Of a stretch of 64,000 nucleotides of DNA, positions 35,556 to 44,693 are shown in pieces. Origin of the DNA: an uncultured Hungatella sp. (GTDB lineage: Bacteria > Bacillota > Clostridia > Lachnospirales > Lachnospiraceae). The stretch is taken from assembly GCA_949879795.1 (NCBI GenBank), contig CATLBR010000008.1, positions 1-64,000 on the forward strand, in the 5' to 3' direction. Both the position numbers and the translations under genes were made by a program. Below the pieces are notes generated by a model. The model was not told where the DNA came from. It did not search any database and worked only from the letters and a program-made list of their open reading frames with translations. Numbering within the stretch: position 1 is the first letter of the stretch; each line of letters starts with the position of its first letter.

Positions 35556-36348
35556 GATGGCCAGACTTTTTCATGTAAGCATCGGGACTCTCAGGCATTA
35601 TGACCGGCTGGGTCTGCTGAAACCAGAATATACAGATGAAGAGACCGGATACCGCTACTACGGTATCCGGCAGTTTGAGTGTCTGAATACCATTCGCTAT
35701 CTCAGGATTCTGGATATGCCTCTGGAGAAGATTGGAGATTTTCTGGACAACCGGGATACAGACAAGATGTGGCAGCTGCTGGAGAAGCAGAAACTGGAAG
35801 TGGAAAGGCGGCAGGAGGAGCTGAGGCGTATAGGGCGCAGGATCGACAACCGCCTGGCACAGCTCAAGGATGCTCTGGGTTCAGAACCGGACAGAATTCG
35901 GATGACCACCGCAGGCCCCAGGAGACTGGCTCTTCTCAGGACGGAGGTGAGGCCGGAGACGTATCTGGATCTGGAGCATTCCATCAGAAGGCTGGAGCAG
36001 ACCGAACCTTTGGCTTTTTTGGGAAAAGTGGGGGTGGGTATATCCAGAGCGCGCCTGAAAAAAGGTGAGTATCACAGCTATGACATGGTGTTTCTGGTGC
36101 TGGAGGAGGAAGAAAGCTATGAAGGGGAGACCATGTGTCTGCCTCAGGAAGAGTGTGTGTCCGTGCGGTTTCGGGGAACCCACAGACAGGCGGGAGAGTA
36201 CTATGGGCGGCTGATGGGCTGGCTGAGAGAACGGGGATACAGCGTGGCAGGATTTTCCAAGGAGATCACTATGATTGACGAGGGATTGACCAGGGACTCG
36301 TCCAAATTTGTGACGGAAATACAGATACCAGTTGAAAAAAAATTTTAG
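35518..36348 (+). CDS. MerR-family regulator with ligand-binding domain
   Basis: A 276-residue regulator. The winged helix-turn-helix (FRIGEMARLFHVSIGTLRHYDRLGLL) lies at residues 8-75. A coiled-coil dimerisation helix (about 80-120, EKQKLEVERRQEELRRI) links to a C-terminal domain of about 150 residues. That domain resembles the multidrug-binding GyrI/BmrR fold (FRGTHRQAGEYYGRLMGWL, FVTEIQIPV). GTG 35518 follows GAGGGGAG and overlaps the MATE stop by 38 bases. An ATG at 35494 in frame is less well placed. It most likely activates its own operon from the 34131-34166 promoter when a drug binds. Confidence 0.9.
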   Translation: MEERKDELFRIGEMARLFHVSIGTLRHYDRLGLLKPEYTDEETGYRYYGIRQFECLNTIRYLRILDMPLEKIGDFLDNRDTDKMWQLLEKQKLEVERRQEELRRIGRRIDNRLAQLKDALGSEPDRIRMTTAGPRRLALLRTEVRPETYLDLEHSIRRLEQTEPLAFLGKVGVGISRARLKKGEYHSYDMVFLVLEEEESYEGETMCLPQEECVSVRFRGTHRQAGEYYGRLMGWLRERGYSVAGFSKEITMIDEGLTRDSSKFVTEIQIPVEKKF

Positions 36349-36368
36349 TTTGTTAAAAAAAATTTCTC

Positions 36369-36397
36369 TTGTGCAATCCCGGATAAAAAGGTATAAT
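36369..36397 (+). promoter_or_regulatory. Promoter of the duplicated-domain lipoprotein gene
   Basis: TTGTGC (36369-36374), 17 bases, TATAAT (36392-36397), 50 bases before the ATG. Confidence 0.72.
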
Positions 36398-36446
36398 GTA
36401 CGGGCAGTCTTCAAGATTGATGATGGATTGACAAGGAGGAAACATT

Positions 36447-37598
36447 ATGAAAAAAGCGAATCTGAAAAAGTCCCTGCTGGTACTTGCCTGCAGCGGGGCG
36501 GTGCTGACCGCATGTTCCGGATCTGGAAATGACGGCACCACGGCGGCGGAGACTACCACAGCTGCCGCGGCGGAGACTACCACAGCGGCGGAGACTACCA
36601 CAGCGGTGGAGACTACCGCGGCTGCTGAGACCGAGAAAGAGACTACAGCTGAGGAGACAGAGAAGGAGACCGAGGCAGTATCGGCAGGCGCCATGGAGCT
36701 GAGGATCGGTCAGGTGGAGGGAGCCGCCCACGGTGACAAGTGCTTCACTGTGGCTACGGCAGTCATCGACGGCAGCGACCGGGTTGTGGCGGCCTATATC
36801 GACGAATACCAGTTTCTGGACAGTGAGCAGACAGGTGTGCCCAACAGCGATGCGTTTATCCAGGACGGAAGCGTGGCAGAGGGAAAAGTTCTGGCATCCA
36901 AGAGAGTGAACAATGCCTACTACTCCGAGAACATGAAAAAGGCGGGTTCCACTGTGGAGATCGCTGTAAACTTTGACCAGATCCAGGCATTTGCGGCAGG
37001 AAAGACCATCGATGAACTGGAAGAACTGGCAGGAAAGACGCCGGAAGAGGTGGCAGACGCGGTGTCCGGAGCTACCCTGGCGGACACGGCAGGTTATCTG
37101 GGTGTGATCGCGGAGGCGGCAAAGGCGGCGAAAGAGAATCCGGCGGCGGCATATGACGGCGATCCAGAGGATCTGACTCTGAATATGGTTGAGGCGGCTG
37201 CCCACGGAACCAAATGCTTTACCCTGGCTGCGGCTCTCACTGACGGAACCAACGTGGTTCTGTCCTATATCGATGAGTTCCAGTTCCTGGATGGAGAGCA
37301 GATCGGTGTTCCCAACAGCGCTTCCTTTACAGAAGGGGAGAGTATTCTGGACGGCAAGGTTCTGGGATCCAAGAGGGTAAACAACGAGTACTATTCTGAG
37401 AATATGAAGAAAGCCGGCTCTACCGTGGAGATTGCGTCGAATTTTGACGCTATCCAGGACTTTGTAAACGGCAAGAGTATCGCCGAGCTGCAGGAGCTGA
37501 CAGGCAAGACTGCCGAGGAGGTTATTGACGCGGTGTCCGGCGCCACACTGGCGGATACTGTGGGATATATCACGGCGATTTTGACGGCAGCTGAATAA
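36447..37598 (+). CDS. Lipoprotein with two tandem copies of one domain
   Basis: A 383-residue exported lipoprotein. The signal ends in lipobox LTAC, followed by a Thr/Ala/Glu repeat tether (about 30-78, units of the type AAETTTA). Two copies of a domain of about 140 residues then follow (about 85-230 and 245-380). They share AAHG.KCFT.A.A..DG, the pattern YIDE.QFLD.EQ.GVPNS, KRVNN.YYSENMKKAGSTVEIA and DAVSGATLADT.GY. The VSGAT motif recalls FMN-binding-type proteins, but the resemblance is weak. Function is not known. GGAGG lies before the ATG, and a strong promoter and terminator make it a single-gene unit. Confidence 0.78.
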   Translation: MKKANLKKSLLVLACSGAVLTACSGSGNDGTTAAETTTAAAAETTTAAETTTAVETTAAAETEKETTAEETEKETEAVSAGAMELRIGQVEGAAHGDKCFTVATAVIDGSDRVVAAYIDEYQFLDSEQTGVPNSDAFIQDGSVAEGKVLASKRVNNAYYSENMKKAGSTVEIAVNFDQIQAFAAGKTIDELEELAGKTPEEVADAVSGATLADTAGYLGVIAEAAKAAKENPAAAYDGDPEDLTLNMVEAAAHGTKCFTLAAALTDGTNVVLSYIDEFQFLDGEQIGVPNSASFTEGESILDGKVLGSKRVNNEYYSENMKKAGSTVEIASNFDAIQDFVNGKSIAELQELTGKTAEEVIDAVSGATLADTVGYITAILTAAE

Positions 37599-37614
37599 TT
37601 TGTCCTGCAAAATT

Positions 37615-37652
37615 ACAGCCTTCAGGGAAAAACTTTCCTGAGGGCTGTTTTA
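37615..37652 (+). terminator. Terminator after the duplicated-domain lipoprotein
   Basis: ACAGCC and GGCTGT, with the inner TTCAGGGAAA/TTTCCTGA pairing, form a stem followed by TTTTATT. Confidence 0.8.
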
Positions 37653-37830
37653 TTATGGGCGATGAGCCAAGCGCTGTGTCTGTATCGGCAGCCGGTCAAT
37701 GCCGCAGGGGAACTATAAAGTTTTATGGTGCGGCAGAAGGGGTTCTGTGATATGATAGAAGGAAAACAGGAAAAGCAGGACTATCCTGTCTGTGAGAAAA
37801 GGGGCACGGTATCCGGCTGAAGGAGAGAAT

Positions 37831-38262
37831 ATGAGATCAGAACACAGAATGCAGAATACTATGTATATGCTGCTCCAGTGTACATGGGGAGGGTTGCAGA
37901 CAATTCTGGGGTTTGCGCTGTTTCTGCGCTACAGGGCATTTCCCCATCAGTGGTATCACGGAACGGTCCACACAAAATGGGATATAGACGGCGGGATCTC
38001 CCTGGGACTGTTTATCTTTACTCCTGACGTGGATGAGGAGTGGTGCCGTGAGATGGCGATTCATGAGTACGGGCATACGAGGCAGTCCCTGATGCTGGGG
38101 CCTCTGTATCTGCTGGTTATAGGACTTCCGTCTATTGTGTGGGAGAGATCGAGGTGGTGCAGAAAACAGAGGAGAGAGAGACAGGTTCCCTACTCATGGT
38201 TTTACACGGAGAGGTGGGCGGACAGGCTGGGGGCGGCAGGCATCAAGAAACGGTCAGCGTGA
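37831..38262 (+). CDS. Small membrane protein with HExxH zincin-like motif
   Basis: A 143-residue protein. A hydrophobic N-terminal stretch (MYMLLQCTWGGLQTILGFALFL) and a second one (LYLLVIGLPSIVW) flank HEYGH at H78-E79-H82, the HExxH metal-binding motif of zinc peptidases. TERWAD near the C-terminus offers a possible third ligand. It is shorter than known membrane zinc peptidases, so enzyme activity is uncertain. ATG 37831 follows AAGGAGA; the frame extends further upstream without a site. It precedes an alkyltransferase-like gene by 67 bases. Confidence 0.68.
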   Translation: MRSEHRMQNTMYMLLQCTWGGLQTILGFALFLRYRAFPHQWYHGTVHTKWDIDGGISLGLFIFTPDVDEEWCREMAIHEYGHTRQSLMLGPLYLLVIGLPSIVWERSRWCRKQRRERQVPYSWFYTERWADRLGAAGIKKRSA

Positions 38263-38329
38263 ACCATGGAAGGGGCGGCTTGACGGAGGCAGGGCCCGAA
38301 AAAATTCCGGACAGGGAGCGGATAATCAT

Positions 38330-38701
38330 ATGGATATATACAGGCGCATAGGAATCGTGTGCAGAAGCATACCGGAGGGAAAGGTGGCCACCTACGGCCA
38401 GGTGGCTATGCTGTGTGGGAAACCGAAAAATTCCCGTCAGGTAGGATACGGGCTGCGGGAGGGGCTGGCTGGGAAGGATGTGCCGGCCTACAGGGTGGTA
38501 AACGCCAGGGGAATCCTCAGCGGCGCGTCCCATTTTGAGACATTTGACATGCAGAGGGCTCTTTTAGAGTCGGAGGGGGTCAGAGTTCTGTGGACCCAGG
38601 AGGGGTGGAAGGTGGATTTGAAGAAATATAGGTGGAAGAATACCATGGAGGACGCGGTGTATCTGGCAGGGCTGTTTGAACAGGCGGAGGAGAGGGTATG
38701 A
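38330..38701 (+). CDS. Alkyltransferase-like (ATL) DNA-binding protein
   Basis: A 123-residue protein with the MGMT C-terminal DNA-binding fold (CRSIPEGKVATYGQVAMLCG, then VGYGLR). The active-site motif PCHRV of the methyltransferase reads PAYRVVNARG here (A53, Y54), so it cannot accept an alkyl group. Known ATL proteins bind O6-alkylguanine and hand it to nucleotide excision repair, but most have PWHR, so this variant is unusual. The C-terminus adds about 35 residues. Its last bases overlap the start of holA by four (ATGA), so the two are coupled. Confidence 0.87.
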   Translation: MDIYRRIGIVCRSIPEGKVATYGQVAMLCGKPKNSRQVGYGLREGLAGKDVPAYRVVNARGILSGASHFETFDMQRALLESEGVRVLWTQEGWKVDLKKYRWKNTMEDAVYLAGLFEQAEERV

Positions 38702-39690
38702 AGGTGCTGAATCAGGATATAAAAGAGAGACAGTTTAAACCGGTGTACCTTCTCTGGGGCGAGGAGGCATTTTTAAAAAAGAGCTATAAGAATCGGCTGC
38801 GGGAGGCCATGGTGGGAGACGACACCATGAATTTCCATCAGTTTGAGGGGAAGGGTACGGACTTAAAGGAGGTCATAAGTCTGGCGGACACCATGCCGTT
38901 TTTCGGGGAGAGACGCCTGATACTCATAGAGGACAGCGGCCTGTTCAAGGGCTCGGGGGCGGAACCGCTGGCAGAGTATCTGCCCGGCATGCCTGATACC
39001 ACCTGCATCCTGTTCGTGGAGTCGGAGGTGGACAAGCGCAGCAGGATGTACAAGAAGGTGAAGGAACTGGGATACAGCGCGGAGATGGTCAGGCAGGACG
39101 CGAAGCAGCTGTCCTCCTGGGCGGGGGGGATCCTGGCCAGGGAGGGAAAGAAGATCACCGGAAAGACCATGAACCTGTTCCTTTCCATGACCGGGGATGA
39201 CATGGAGAATATCCGCATGGAGCTGGAGAAGCTGGTGAGCTACACCTGGGGCAGAGATGTGGTTACAGATCAGGATGTGGAGGCCATCTGCACCAATCGG
39301 GTGACCAACAAGATCTTTGACATGGTGACGGCCATCGTCAGCGGGAACACCAGGCGGGCTATGGATCTGTACGAGGATCTGCTGACTTTGAAGGAGCCCC
39401 CGATGCGAATCCTGTTTCTCATCGCCAGGCAGTTCAACCAGATCCTCCAGGTGAAGGAGCTGATGAATCAGGGGATGGAGAAGGGGAGGATCGCGTCCAG
39501 CCTGAAGATGCAGCCCTTTGTGGTGGGCAAGATCATGCCCCAGGCCAGATCTTTTTCCAGGGAGCAGATATTGTCTTATGTAAACTTATGTGTGGATTCG
39601 GAGGAGGCGGTGAAGACAGGGCGGCTGGGGGAGAGGCTGGCGGTGGAGCTGCTCATCGCGAAAGAATATGGAAAAACAGGGCGGCATTGA
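38698..39690 (+). CDS. holA: DNA polymerase III subunit delta
   Basis: A 330-residue clamp-loader subunit that opens the sliding clamp at replication forks. The N-terminal region (VYLLWGEEAFLKKSYKNRL) matches the HolA ATPase-like domain, with no functional Walker A, as expected for delta. FFGERRLILIEDSG and AICTNRVTNKIFDMVTAI are family segments, and the all-helical collar domain follows (LILARQFNQILQVKELM-like). Neighbours match the conserved order holA-rpsT. Its start overlaps the ATL stop by 4 bases. A weak hairpin overlaps its stop (39676-39702). Confidence 0.92.
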   Translation: MKVLNQDIKERQFKPVYLLWGEEAFLKKSYKNRLREAMVGDDTMNFHQFEGKGTDLKEVISLADTMPFFGERRLILIEDSGLFKGSGAEPLAEYLPGMPDTTCILFVESEVDKRSRMYKKVKELGYSAEMVRQDAKQLSSWAGGILAREGKKITGKTMNLFLSMTGDDMENIRMELEKLVSYTWGRDVVTDQDVEAICTNRVTNKIFDMVTAIVSGNTRRAMDLYEDLLTLKEPPMRILFLIARQFNQILQVKELMNQGMEKGRIASSLKMQPFVVGKIMPQARSFSREQILSYVNLCVDSEEAVKTGRLGERLAVELLIAKEYGKTGRH

Positions 39691-39715
39691 ATCCTGCCCT
39701 GTGATTATTGTAGAC

Positions 39716-39758
39716 AAAAGGCTCCTCAAACCGCCACACCCACGGTTTCGGGAGCCTA
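39716..39758 (-). terminator. rpsT: rpsT terminator
   Basis: On the minus strand GGCTCC pairs with GGAGCC and the inner GAAACCG with CGGTTT, with a TTTTGT tail. It is 18 bases past the rpsT stop. Confidence 0.82.
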
Positions 39759-39776
39759 AGATTCTATCTGATTCAA

Positions 39777-40040
39777 TTATGCCATGGCGCTTACAGCCTT
39801 GCTGAGACGGGATACCTTTCTGGAAGCGTTGTTCTTGTGGTATACGCCTTTTGTGCAGGCCTTGTCGATCTCAGAAGTCGCAGCCAACAAGCATGCCTGT
39901 GCAGCAGCTTTGTCGCCGGCGGCGATAGCGGCCTCCACCTTCTTAATAGAAGTCTTTACTTTAGATCTGATCGCTTTGTTTCTGGCAGTCTTGGTTTCGA
40001 TAACCAGGATTCTTTTTTTAGCAGATTTAATGTTAGCCAA
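39777..40040 (-). CDS. rpsT: 30S ribosomal protein S20
   Basis: An 87-residue basic protein that binds 16S rRNA in the small subunit. It begins MANIKSAKKRILV, the standard S20 start, and continues with long Lys/Arg-rich helices (NKAIRSKVKTSIKKVE). The start codon is TTG at 40040 on the minus strand, with GGAGG 8 bases upstream. A longer GTG frame from 40049 would overlap that site and add MPR. The non-ATG start is shared with E. coli rpsT, where it takes part in autoregulation; whether that holds here is unknown. It is divergent from gpr. Confidence 0.96.
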   Translation of the reverse strand: MANIKSAKKRILVIETKTARNKAIRSKVKTSIKKVEAAIAAGDKAAAQACLLAATSEIDKACTKGVYHKNNASRKVSRLSKAVSAMA

Positions 40041-40059
40041 TCTGGGCACCTCCGATTAA

Positions 40060-40261
40060 AATGATTATTGTTAAGATTCTTTGGTTTGCATCAAAGTCTG
40101 GACACGGACAGTTTCAATGTAAACATGCTTTAATATTTTATCTAATAAGGAAGGGAATGTCAATACATATTTCCCGATTTTTTGCGAAAACTGTGAACAG
40201 TAACGAACAGTAACAACAGCAGGCAGCAGTTCAGGGCGCGGCAAAATTAAGGAGGGAAAAT
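40060..40261. other. rpsT-gpr intergenic region
   Basis: About 200 bases between divergent genes. No strong vegetative promoter for either gene was found by eye. No ORF or hairpin of note. Confidence 0.5.
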
Positions 40262-41242
40262 ATGTTTGAGGTTCGGACAGATTTGGCGGTGGAGGAGAAG
40301 GAGAGTTTTCCGGGAAAGGGCGGGGAAGTGACAGGAGTCTCCTTAAGAGAGTGGAGGAAGGCTTTCAGCAGAATCAAGCTGACTGAGGTGGCGATCCTGG
40401 ATGAGCAGGGAGCAAAAGCCATGGGGAAGCCGAAAGGAATGTACATCACCATGGAGGCAGGAGCGCTGGCCAGAGGCGATGAGGATTATCACAGGGAGGT
40501 GTCCGAGGAGCTGGCGGCGCAGTTGAAACGCATGGTGAAGGAGCTGAAGAGACAGAAAAAGATACCGGACAGGAAGGATATCCATGTGCTGGCAGTGGGG
40601 CTGGGGAATCAGTCGGTGACACCGGATGCCCTGGGCCCCAAGGTGCTGGGAAATCTTCGGGTTAACAGGAACATAGAAGAGAGTGAAGGTGCGGTCTTGA
40701 GCGGGATCGTGCCGGGAGTTATGGCCCAGACGGGGATGGAGACGGCAGAGATTCTAAAAGGCATCATCTATGAGACAAAGCCTGATCTGGTCATCGCCGT
40801 TGACGCCCTGGCGGCCAGGAGCATACGGCGGCTGGGAACTACCATACAGCTGACGGACACGGGCATTCACCCGGGCTCCGGCGTGGGCAACCACCGCCAC
40901 AGTCTCACTCTGGAAAGCCTGGGGGTTCCGGTGCTGGCCGTGGGCGTGCCCACAGTGGTGGGGGCGGCGGCAATAGTGCATGACACGATCTCGGCTCTGA
41001 GCGGAACTCTGGCCAGCTATGTCCAGACCCATGAGATGGGAGATTTTCTGGAACATCTGGATCCGGACGAGCAGTATCAGCTGATCAGTGAGCTTCTGGA
41101 ACCGGAGTTCGGAAGCCTGTATGTGACGCCGCCGGATATTGATCAGACGGTGAAGAGGCTGAGCTACACTATCTCCGAGGGGATTCATCTGGCGTTTATG
41201 CCCCGGGGATTTCACAGAGAGGCGGGAAGCCAGCCTCAGTGA
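40262..41242 (+). CDS. gpr: Germination protease GPR
   Basis: A 326-residue protease that degrades the small acid-soluble proteins protecting DNA in the spore core. It begins MFEVRTDLAVEEKESF, the family's N-terminal region, which normally includes a removable propeptide. DKRDIHVLAVGLGNQSVTPDALGPKVLGNL (in short, VGLGNQSVTPDALGP) and the GIHPGSGVGNHR segment are typical. AAGGAGG precedes the ATG. It stands before spoIIP as in Bacillus, where gpr is expressed in the forespore; spore-specific promoters could not be identified here. Confidence 0.95.
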   Translation: MFEVRTDLAVEEKESFPGKGGEVTGVSLREWRKAFSRIKLTEVAILDEQGAKAMGKPKGMYITMEAGALARGDEDYHREVSEELAAQLKRMVKELKRQKKIPDRKDIHVLAVGLGNQSVTPDALGPKVLGNLRVNRNIEESEGAVLSGIVPGVMAQTGMETAEILKGIIYETKPDLVIAVDALAARSIRRLGTTIQLTDTGIHPGSGVGNHRHSLTLESLGVPVLAVGVPTVVGAAAIVHDTISALSGTLASYVQTHEMGDFLEHLDPDEQYQLISELLEPEFGSLYVTPPDIDQTVKRLSYTISEGIHLAFMPRGFHREAGSQPQ

Positions 41243-41336
41243 CACCGCACTTGGTAATAAACGGACACGAAAAGTGGAAAGAAGCAAGACATTATTCATA
41301 TGATAGATAAAAAGGGTTCACCAGGGGAACAGGATC

Positions 41337-42761
41337 ATGAGGCGGTTTCGTTACAATGTGAATCAGGCACTGAAGATAATCATGACGGCGGCGGGCGGAG
41401 TTCTGATCCTGGCACTGGCGGGGACCGGGGAGAAGGAGCTGGGAGGGGAACAAAAGGCGGCTGTGAGAGAATACGGAAGAGAGCTTCTTAAAGACGGGGT
41501 GGAGCTGGTTGTCCGGCGGAGCTATCCCCGGACAATGTGGGAGAAGTACAAAGGCGATTATGGAGGAAAAGAGTCCGGTCAGGAAGACGACAGACATGAG
41601 GGACTGGCGATGTGGCTGAGAAACAGAGATCCCAGGATCCGGTTTTATACGGGATATCAGGAGGAAGACGCAGGTCGGGGAGATCCGGACCCGTCTTTTG
41701 CAGGGTATCTGGAAAGCCAGAGAGTGGTGGCAGAGTCGGGTTATCTTTTGTTTGGAGGTGATGAGGAGACGGGAACGGACAAAGCAGATATGGCCGGAAT
41801 CATGCGGGAAGAGAGGGGGGAAGGCAATTTTTTAGCAGACGGAACGCAGGTACAAGGCGCGGAGAGCGTGGCCGGGGAGGAGAAAAGCGGAGTCGGGTCA
41901 GACCAGGTAAAGTTGGCGGCAGTCGCAAATCTGACTGCAGGGACGGCGGCATACCACACGGCCGAGGGGCTTCCTTTGACAGGAACCGGCTATGTGCTGG
42001 AGCAGCTGGCAGACTACGATTTTCTCATGAAGCATTTTTACAGTGTCCACTCTTCAACCACGGCGGGGAGAGATGAGATGGATGCGGCCAGGCTTTTGGG
42101 GGAGGATCTGTCCATAGAGAAAGACGCTGAGAATCCGCAGATCCTCATCTACCACACCCATTCTCAGGAGACATATGCCGACTATGGACCAGACAATCCA
42201 CAGGCCACCGTGGTGGACATCGGAAATTACCTGACAGAGCTTTTGGAGGCCAGAGGGTACAATGTGATTCACAATACCCAGGCATACGATACCATGGAGG
42301 GGGAACTGAACCGAAGCAAGGCTTATGATTATGCCCTTGACGGAATCACCGCTGTTCTCCAGGAAAACCCGTCCGTCCAGGTGGTTCTGGACATTCACAG
42401 GGACGGTGTCAGGGAGGATCTACATATGGTGTCGGAGATAAACGGAAAACCCACGGCACCTATCATGTTTTTCAACGGCATGAGCCAGACGCCGGAGGGT
42501 CCCATCGCATATCTTCCCAACGGGTACAAGGAACAGAATCTGGCGTTCAGCCTTCAGATGCAGCTGGACGCCGCGGCGTATTTTCCCGGATTTACCAGGA
42601 AGATATATCTGAAAGCCTTTCGGTACAACCTACATCTGCGTCCTCGGTCGGCTCTCATCGAAGTGGGGGCGCAGACCAACACCTGGCAGGAGGCGAGAAA
42701 TGCCATGGAGCCGCTGGCCGAGCTTTTGGATATGGTTCTCAGTCCAGCCGGTTCACAGTGA
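41337..42761 (+). CDS. spoIIP: Stage II sporulation protein P
   Basis: A 474-residue membrane-anchored amidase/endopeptidase that, with SpoIID and SpoIIM, thins the septal peptidoglycan during engulfment. An N-terminal signal anchor is present (IIMTAAGGVLILALAG). The catalytic amidase-like domain is in the second half: PQILIYHTHSQETY has the first zinc-ligand histidine, VVLDIHRDG the second, and RSALIEVGAQTNTWQEA a conserved glutamate region. The middle (residues 60-230) is a long, less conserved, Glu/Gly-rich linker. The ATG has AGGGGAACAGG upstream. It follows gpr as in Bacillus. Confidence 0.93.
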   Translation: MRRFRYNVNQALKIIMTAAGGVLILALAGTGEKELGGEQKAAVREYGRELLKDGVELVVRRSYPRTMWEKYKGDYGGKESGQEDDRHEGLAMWLRNRDPRIRFYTGYQEEDAGRGDPDPSFAGYLESQRVVAESGYLLFGGDEETGTDKADMAGIMREERGEGNFLADGTQVQGAESVAGEEKSGVGSDQVKLAAVANLTAGTAAYHTAEGLPLTGTGYVLEQLADYDFLMKHFYSVHSSTTAGRDEMDAARLLGEDLSIEKDAENPQILIYHTHSQETYADYGPDNPQATVVDIGNYLTELLEARGYNVIHNTQAYDTMEGELNRSKAYDYALDGITAVLQENPSVQVVLDIHRDGVREDLHMVSEINGKPTAPIMFFNGMSQTPEGPIAYLPNGYKEQNLAFSLQMQLDAAAYFPGFTRKIYLKAFRYNLHLRPRSALIEVGAQTNTWQEARNAMEPLAELLDMVLSPAGSQ

Positions 42762-42875
42762 GCACCGGCCGGCAAGCCGCGGCAGGCAGGGAATGCGGGG
42801 AGAAAACAGGTTGCAACAGAAGAAAAAAGGTGGTATCATCTATTATATTTTTAATAGAAAGGATACAGAAAACTT

Positions 42876-44690
42876 ATGCCATCTGTTGACCAGAACAAGA
42901 TCCGGAATTTTTGCATTATTGCCCATATAGACCACGGTAAATCCACTCTTGCAGATCGGATTATAGAGATGACAGGACTTTTGACCAGCAGGGAGATGCA
43001 GTCTCAGGTGTTGGACAACATGGATCTGGAGCGGGAGAGAGGCATCACCATAAAGGCTCAGGCCGTTCGCATCGTCTACAAGGCGAGAGACGGGGAAGAA
43101 TATATTTTTAATCTCATCGACACGCCGGGCCATGTGGATTTCAACTATGAGGTGTCCAGAAGCCTGGCTGCCTGTGACGGGGCGGTGCTGGTGGTGGACG
43201 CCGCCCAGGGAATCGAGGCTCAGACCCTGGCCAATGTGTACTTGGCCCTGGACCATGACCTGGACGTGTTCCCGGTCATTAACAAGATCGATCTTCCCAG
43301 CGCCGAGCCGGACAGGGTCGCGGCGGAGATCGAGGATGTGATCGGTCTGGAGGCTCATGACGCTCCCAGAATCTCCGCCAAGACGGGGATCAATATACAG
43401 GAGGTTCTGGAAGCTATTGTGGAGAGGATCCCCGCGCCCAAAGGAAATCCGGATGCGCCTCTCAAGGCTCTGATTTTTGACTCTCTGTACGACTCTTACA
43501 AAGGCGTCATCATCTTCTGCAGGGTCAAGGAGGGGACTGTGAGAAAGGGCACAGTGATCCAGATGATGGCCACGGGAGCCCAGGAGGAAGTGGTGGAGGT
43601 GGGTTATTTCGGAGCAGGACAGTTTATCCCCTGTGAGGAGCTGAGCGCAGGGATGGTGGGGTACATCACCGCGAGTATCAAGAATGTGAAGGATACGGCG
43701 GTGGGAGACACGATCACCGACAAGAATAACCCGTGCAGCGAACCTCTTCCCGGATATAAAAAGGTTACATCTATGGTGTACTGCGGCCTGTATCCTGCGG
43801 ACGGGGCAAAGTACAATGATCTCAGGGATGCTCTGGAAAAACTTCAGCTCAACGACGCTTCCCTGTTCTTTGAGCCTGAGACTTCCGTAGCTCTGGGCTT
43901 TGGATTCCGCTGTGGTTTTCTGGGGCTTCTCCATCTGGAGATTATCGAGGAGCGCCTGGAGCGGGAGTACAACCTGGATCTTGTGACCACGGCGCCTGGA
44001 GTTGTGTACCGTGTGTACAAGAAAAACGGGGATATGATGGAGCTGACTAACCCCTCCAACCTCCCGGATCCGTCGGAGATCGACTATATGGAGGAACCTG
44101 TGGTGAGCGCGGAGATCATGGTGACCACGGAGTTTGTGGGGGCTATCATGACCCTCTGTCAGGAGCGCAGGGGCGTATACCTGGGGATGGAGTACATCGA
44201 GACCACCCGCGCCCTCCTGAAGTACGAGCTCCCTCTCAACGAGATCATCTACGACTTTTTCGACGCTTTAAAGTCCCGGTCCAGGGGTTACGCTTCTTTT
44301 GACTATGAACTGAAAGGGTACGAACGATCGGAGCTGGTGAAGCTGGATATCCTGATCAACAAGGAAGAGATCGACGCTCTGTCCTTTATCGTCCATGCCG
44401 CCTCCGCCTACGAGAGGGGCAGGAAGATGTGCGAGAAGCTGAAGGAAGAGATTCCCAGGCATCTGTTTGAGATCCCCATCCAGGCGGCTGTCGGCGGCAA
44501 GATCATCGCTAGGGAGACGGTGAAGGCCATGCGCAAGGACGTTTTGGCCAAGTGTTACGGCGGCGACATCACCAGAAAAAAGAAACTTTTGGAGAAACAG
44601 AAAGAGGGTAAGAAGCGGATGCGCCAGGTGGGCAACGTGGAGATTCCCCAGAAGGCATTTATGAGTGTACTGAAGTTGGACGAGGGATAA
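42876..44690 (+). CDS. lepA: Elongation factor 4 (LepA)
   Basis: A 604-residue translational GTPase that acts on stalled or slow ribosomes. G1 is [11 protein letters not shown]2 region RGITIK, G3 DTPGHVDF and G4 NKIDLP; the remainder has the LepA-specific domains ending [18 protein letters not shown]. Length is typical. AAAGGATACAG precedes the ATG. hemW follows with a 3-base gap, so the pair is probably one transcript, as in many Firmicutes. Confidence 0.97.
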   Translation: MPSVDQNKIRNFCIIAHIDHGKSTLADRIIEMTGLLTSREMQSQVLDNMDLERERGITIKAQAVRIVYKARDGEEYIFNLIDTPGHVDFNYEVSRSLAACDGAVLVVDAAQGIEAQTLANVYLALDHDLDVFPVINKIDLPSAEPDRVAAEIEDVIGLEAHDAPRISAKTGINIQEVLEAIVERIPAPKGNPDAPLKALIFDSLYDSYKGVIIFCRVKEGTVRKGTVIQMMATGAQEEVVEVGYFGAGQFIPCEELSAGMVGYITASIKNVKDTAVGDTITDKNNPCSEPLPGYKKVTSMVYCGLYPADGAKYNDLRDALEKLQLNDASLFFEPETSVALGFGFRCGFLGLLHLEIIEERLEREYNLDLVTTAPGVVYRVYKKNGDMMELTNPSNLPDPSEIDYMEEPVVSAEIMVTTEFVGAIMTLCQERRGVYLGMEYIETTRALLKYELPLNEIIYDFFDALKSRSRGYASFDYELKGYERSELVKLDILINKEEIDALSFIVHAASAYERGRKMCEKLKEEIPRHLFEIPIQAAVGGKIIARETVKAMRKDVLAKCYGGDITRKKKLLEKQKEGKKRMRQVGNVEIPQKAFMSVLKLDEG

Positions 44691-44693
44691 AAT

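Noticed and set aside
40219-40249. A sigma-F/G-like promoter (GCAGG, 16 bases, GGCAAAATTA) before gpr.
   Set aside because: The start site would fall at about 40256, inside the ribosome-binding site, so the mRNA would lack it. The -35 match is also poor.
41252-41304. A sigma-E-like promoter before spoIIP (GTAATAA and CATATGAT).
   Set aside because: The two boxes are separated by about 37 bases instead of about 14, and no better -35 was found.
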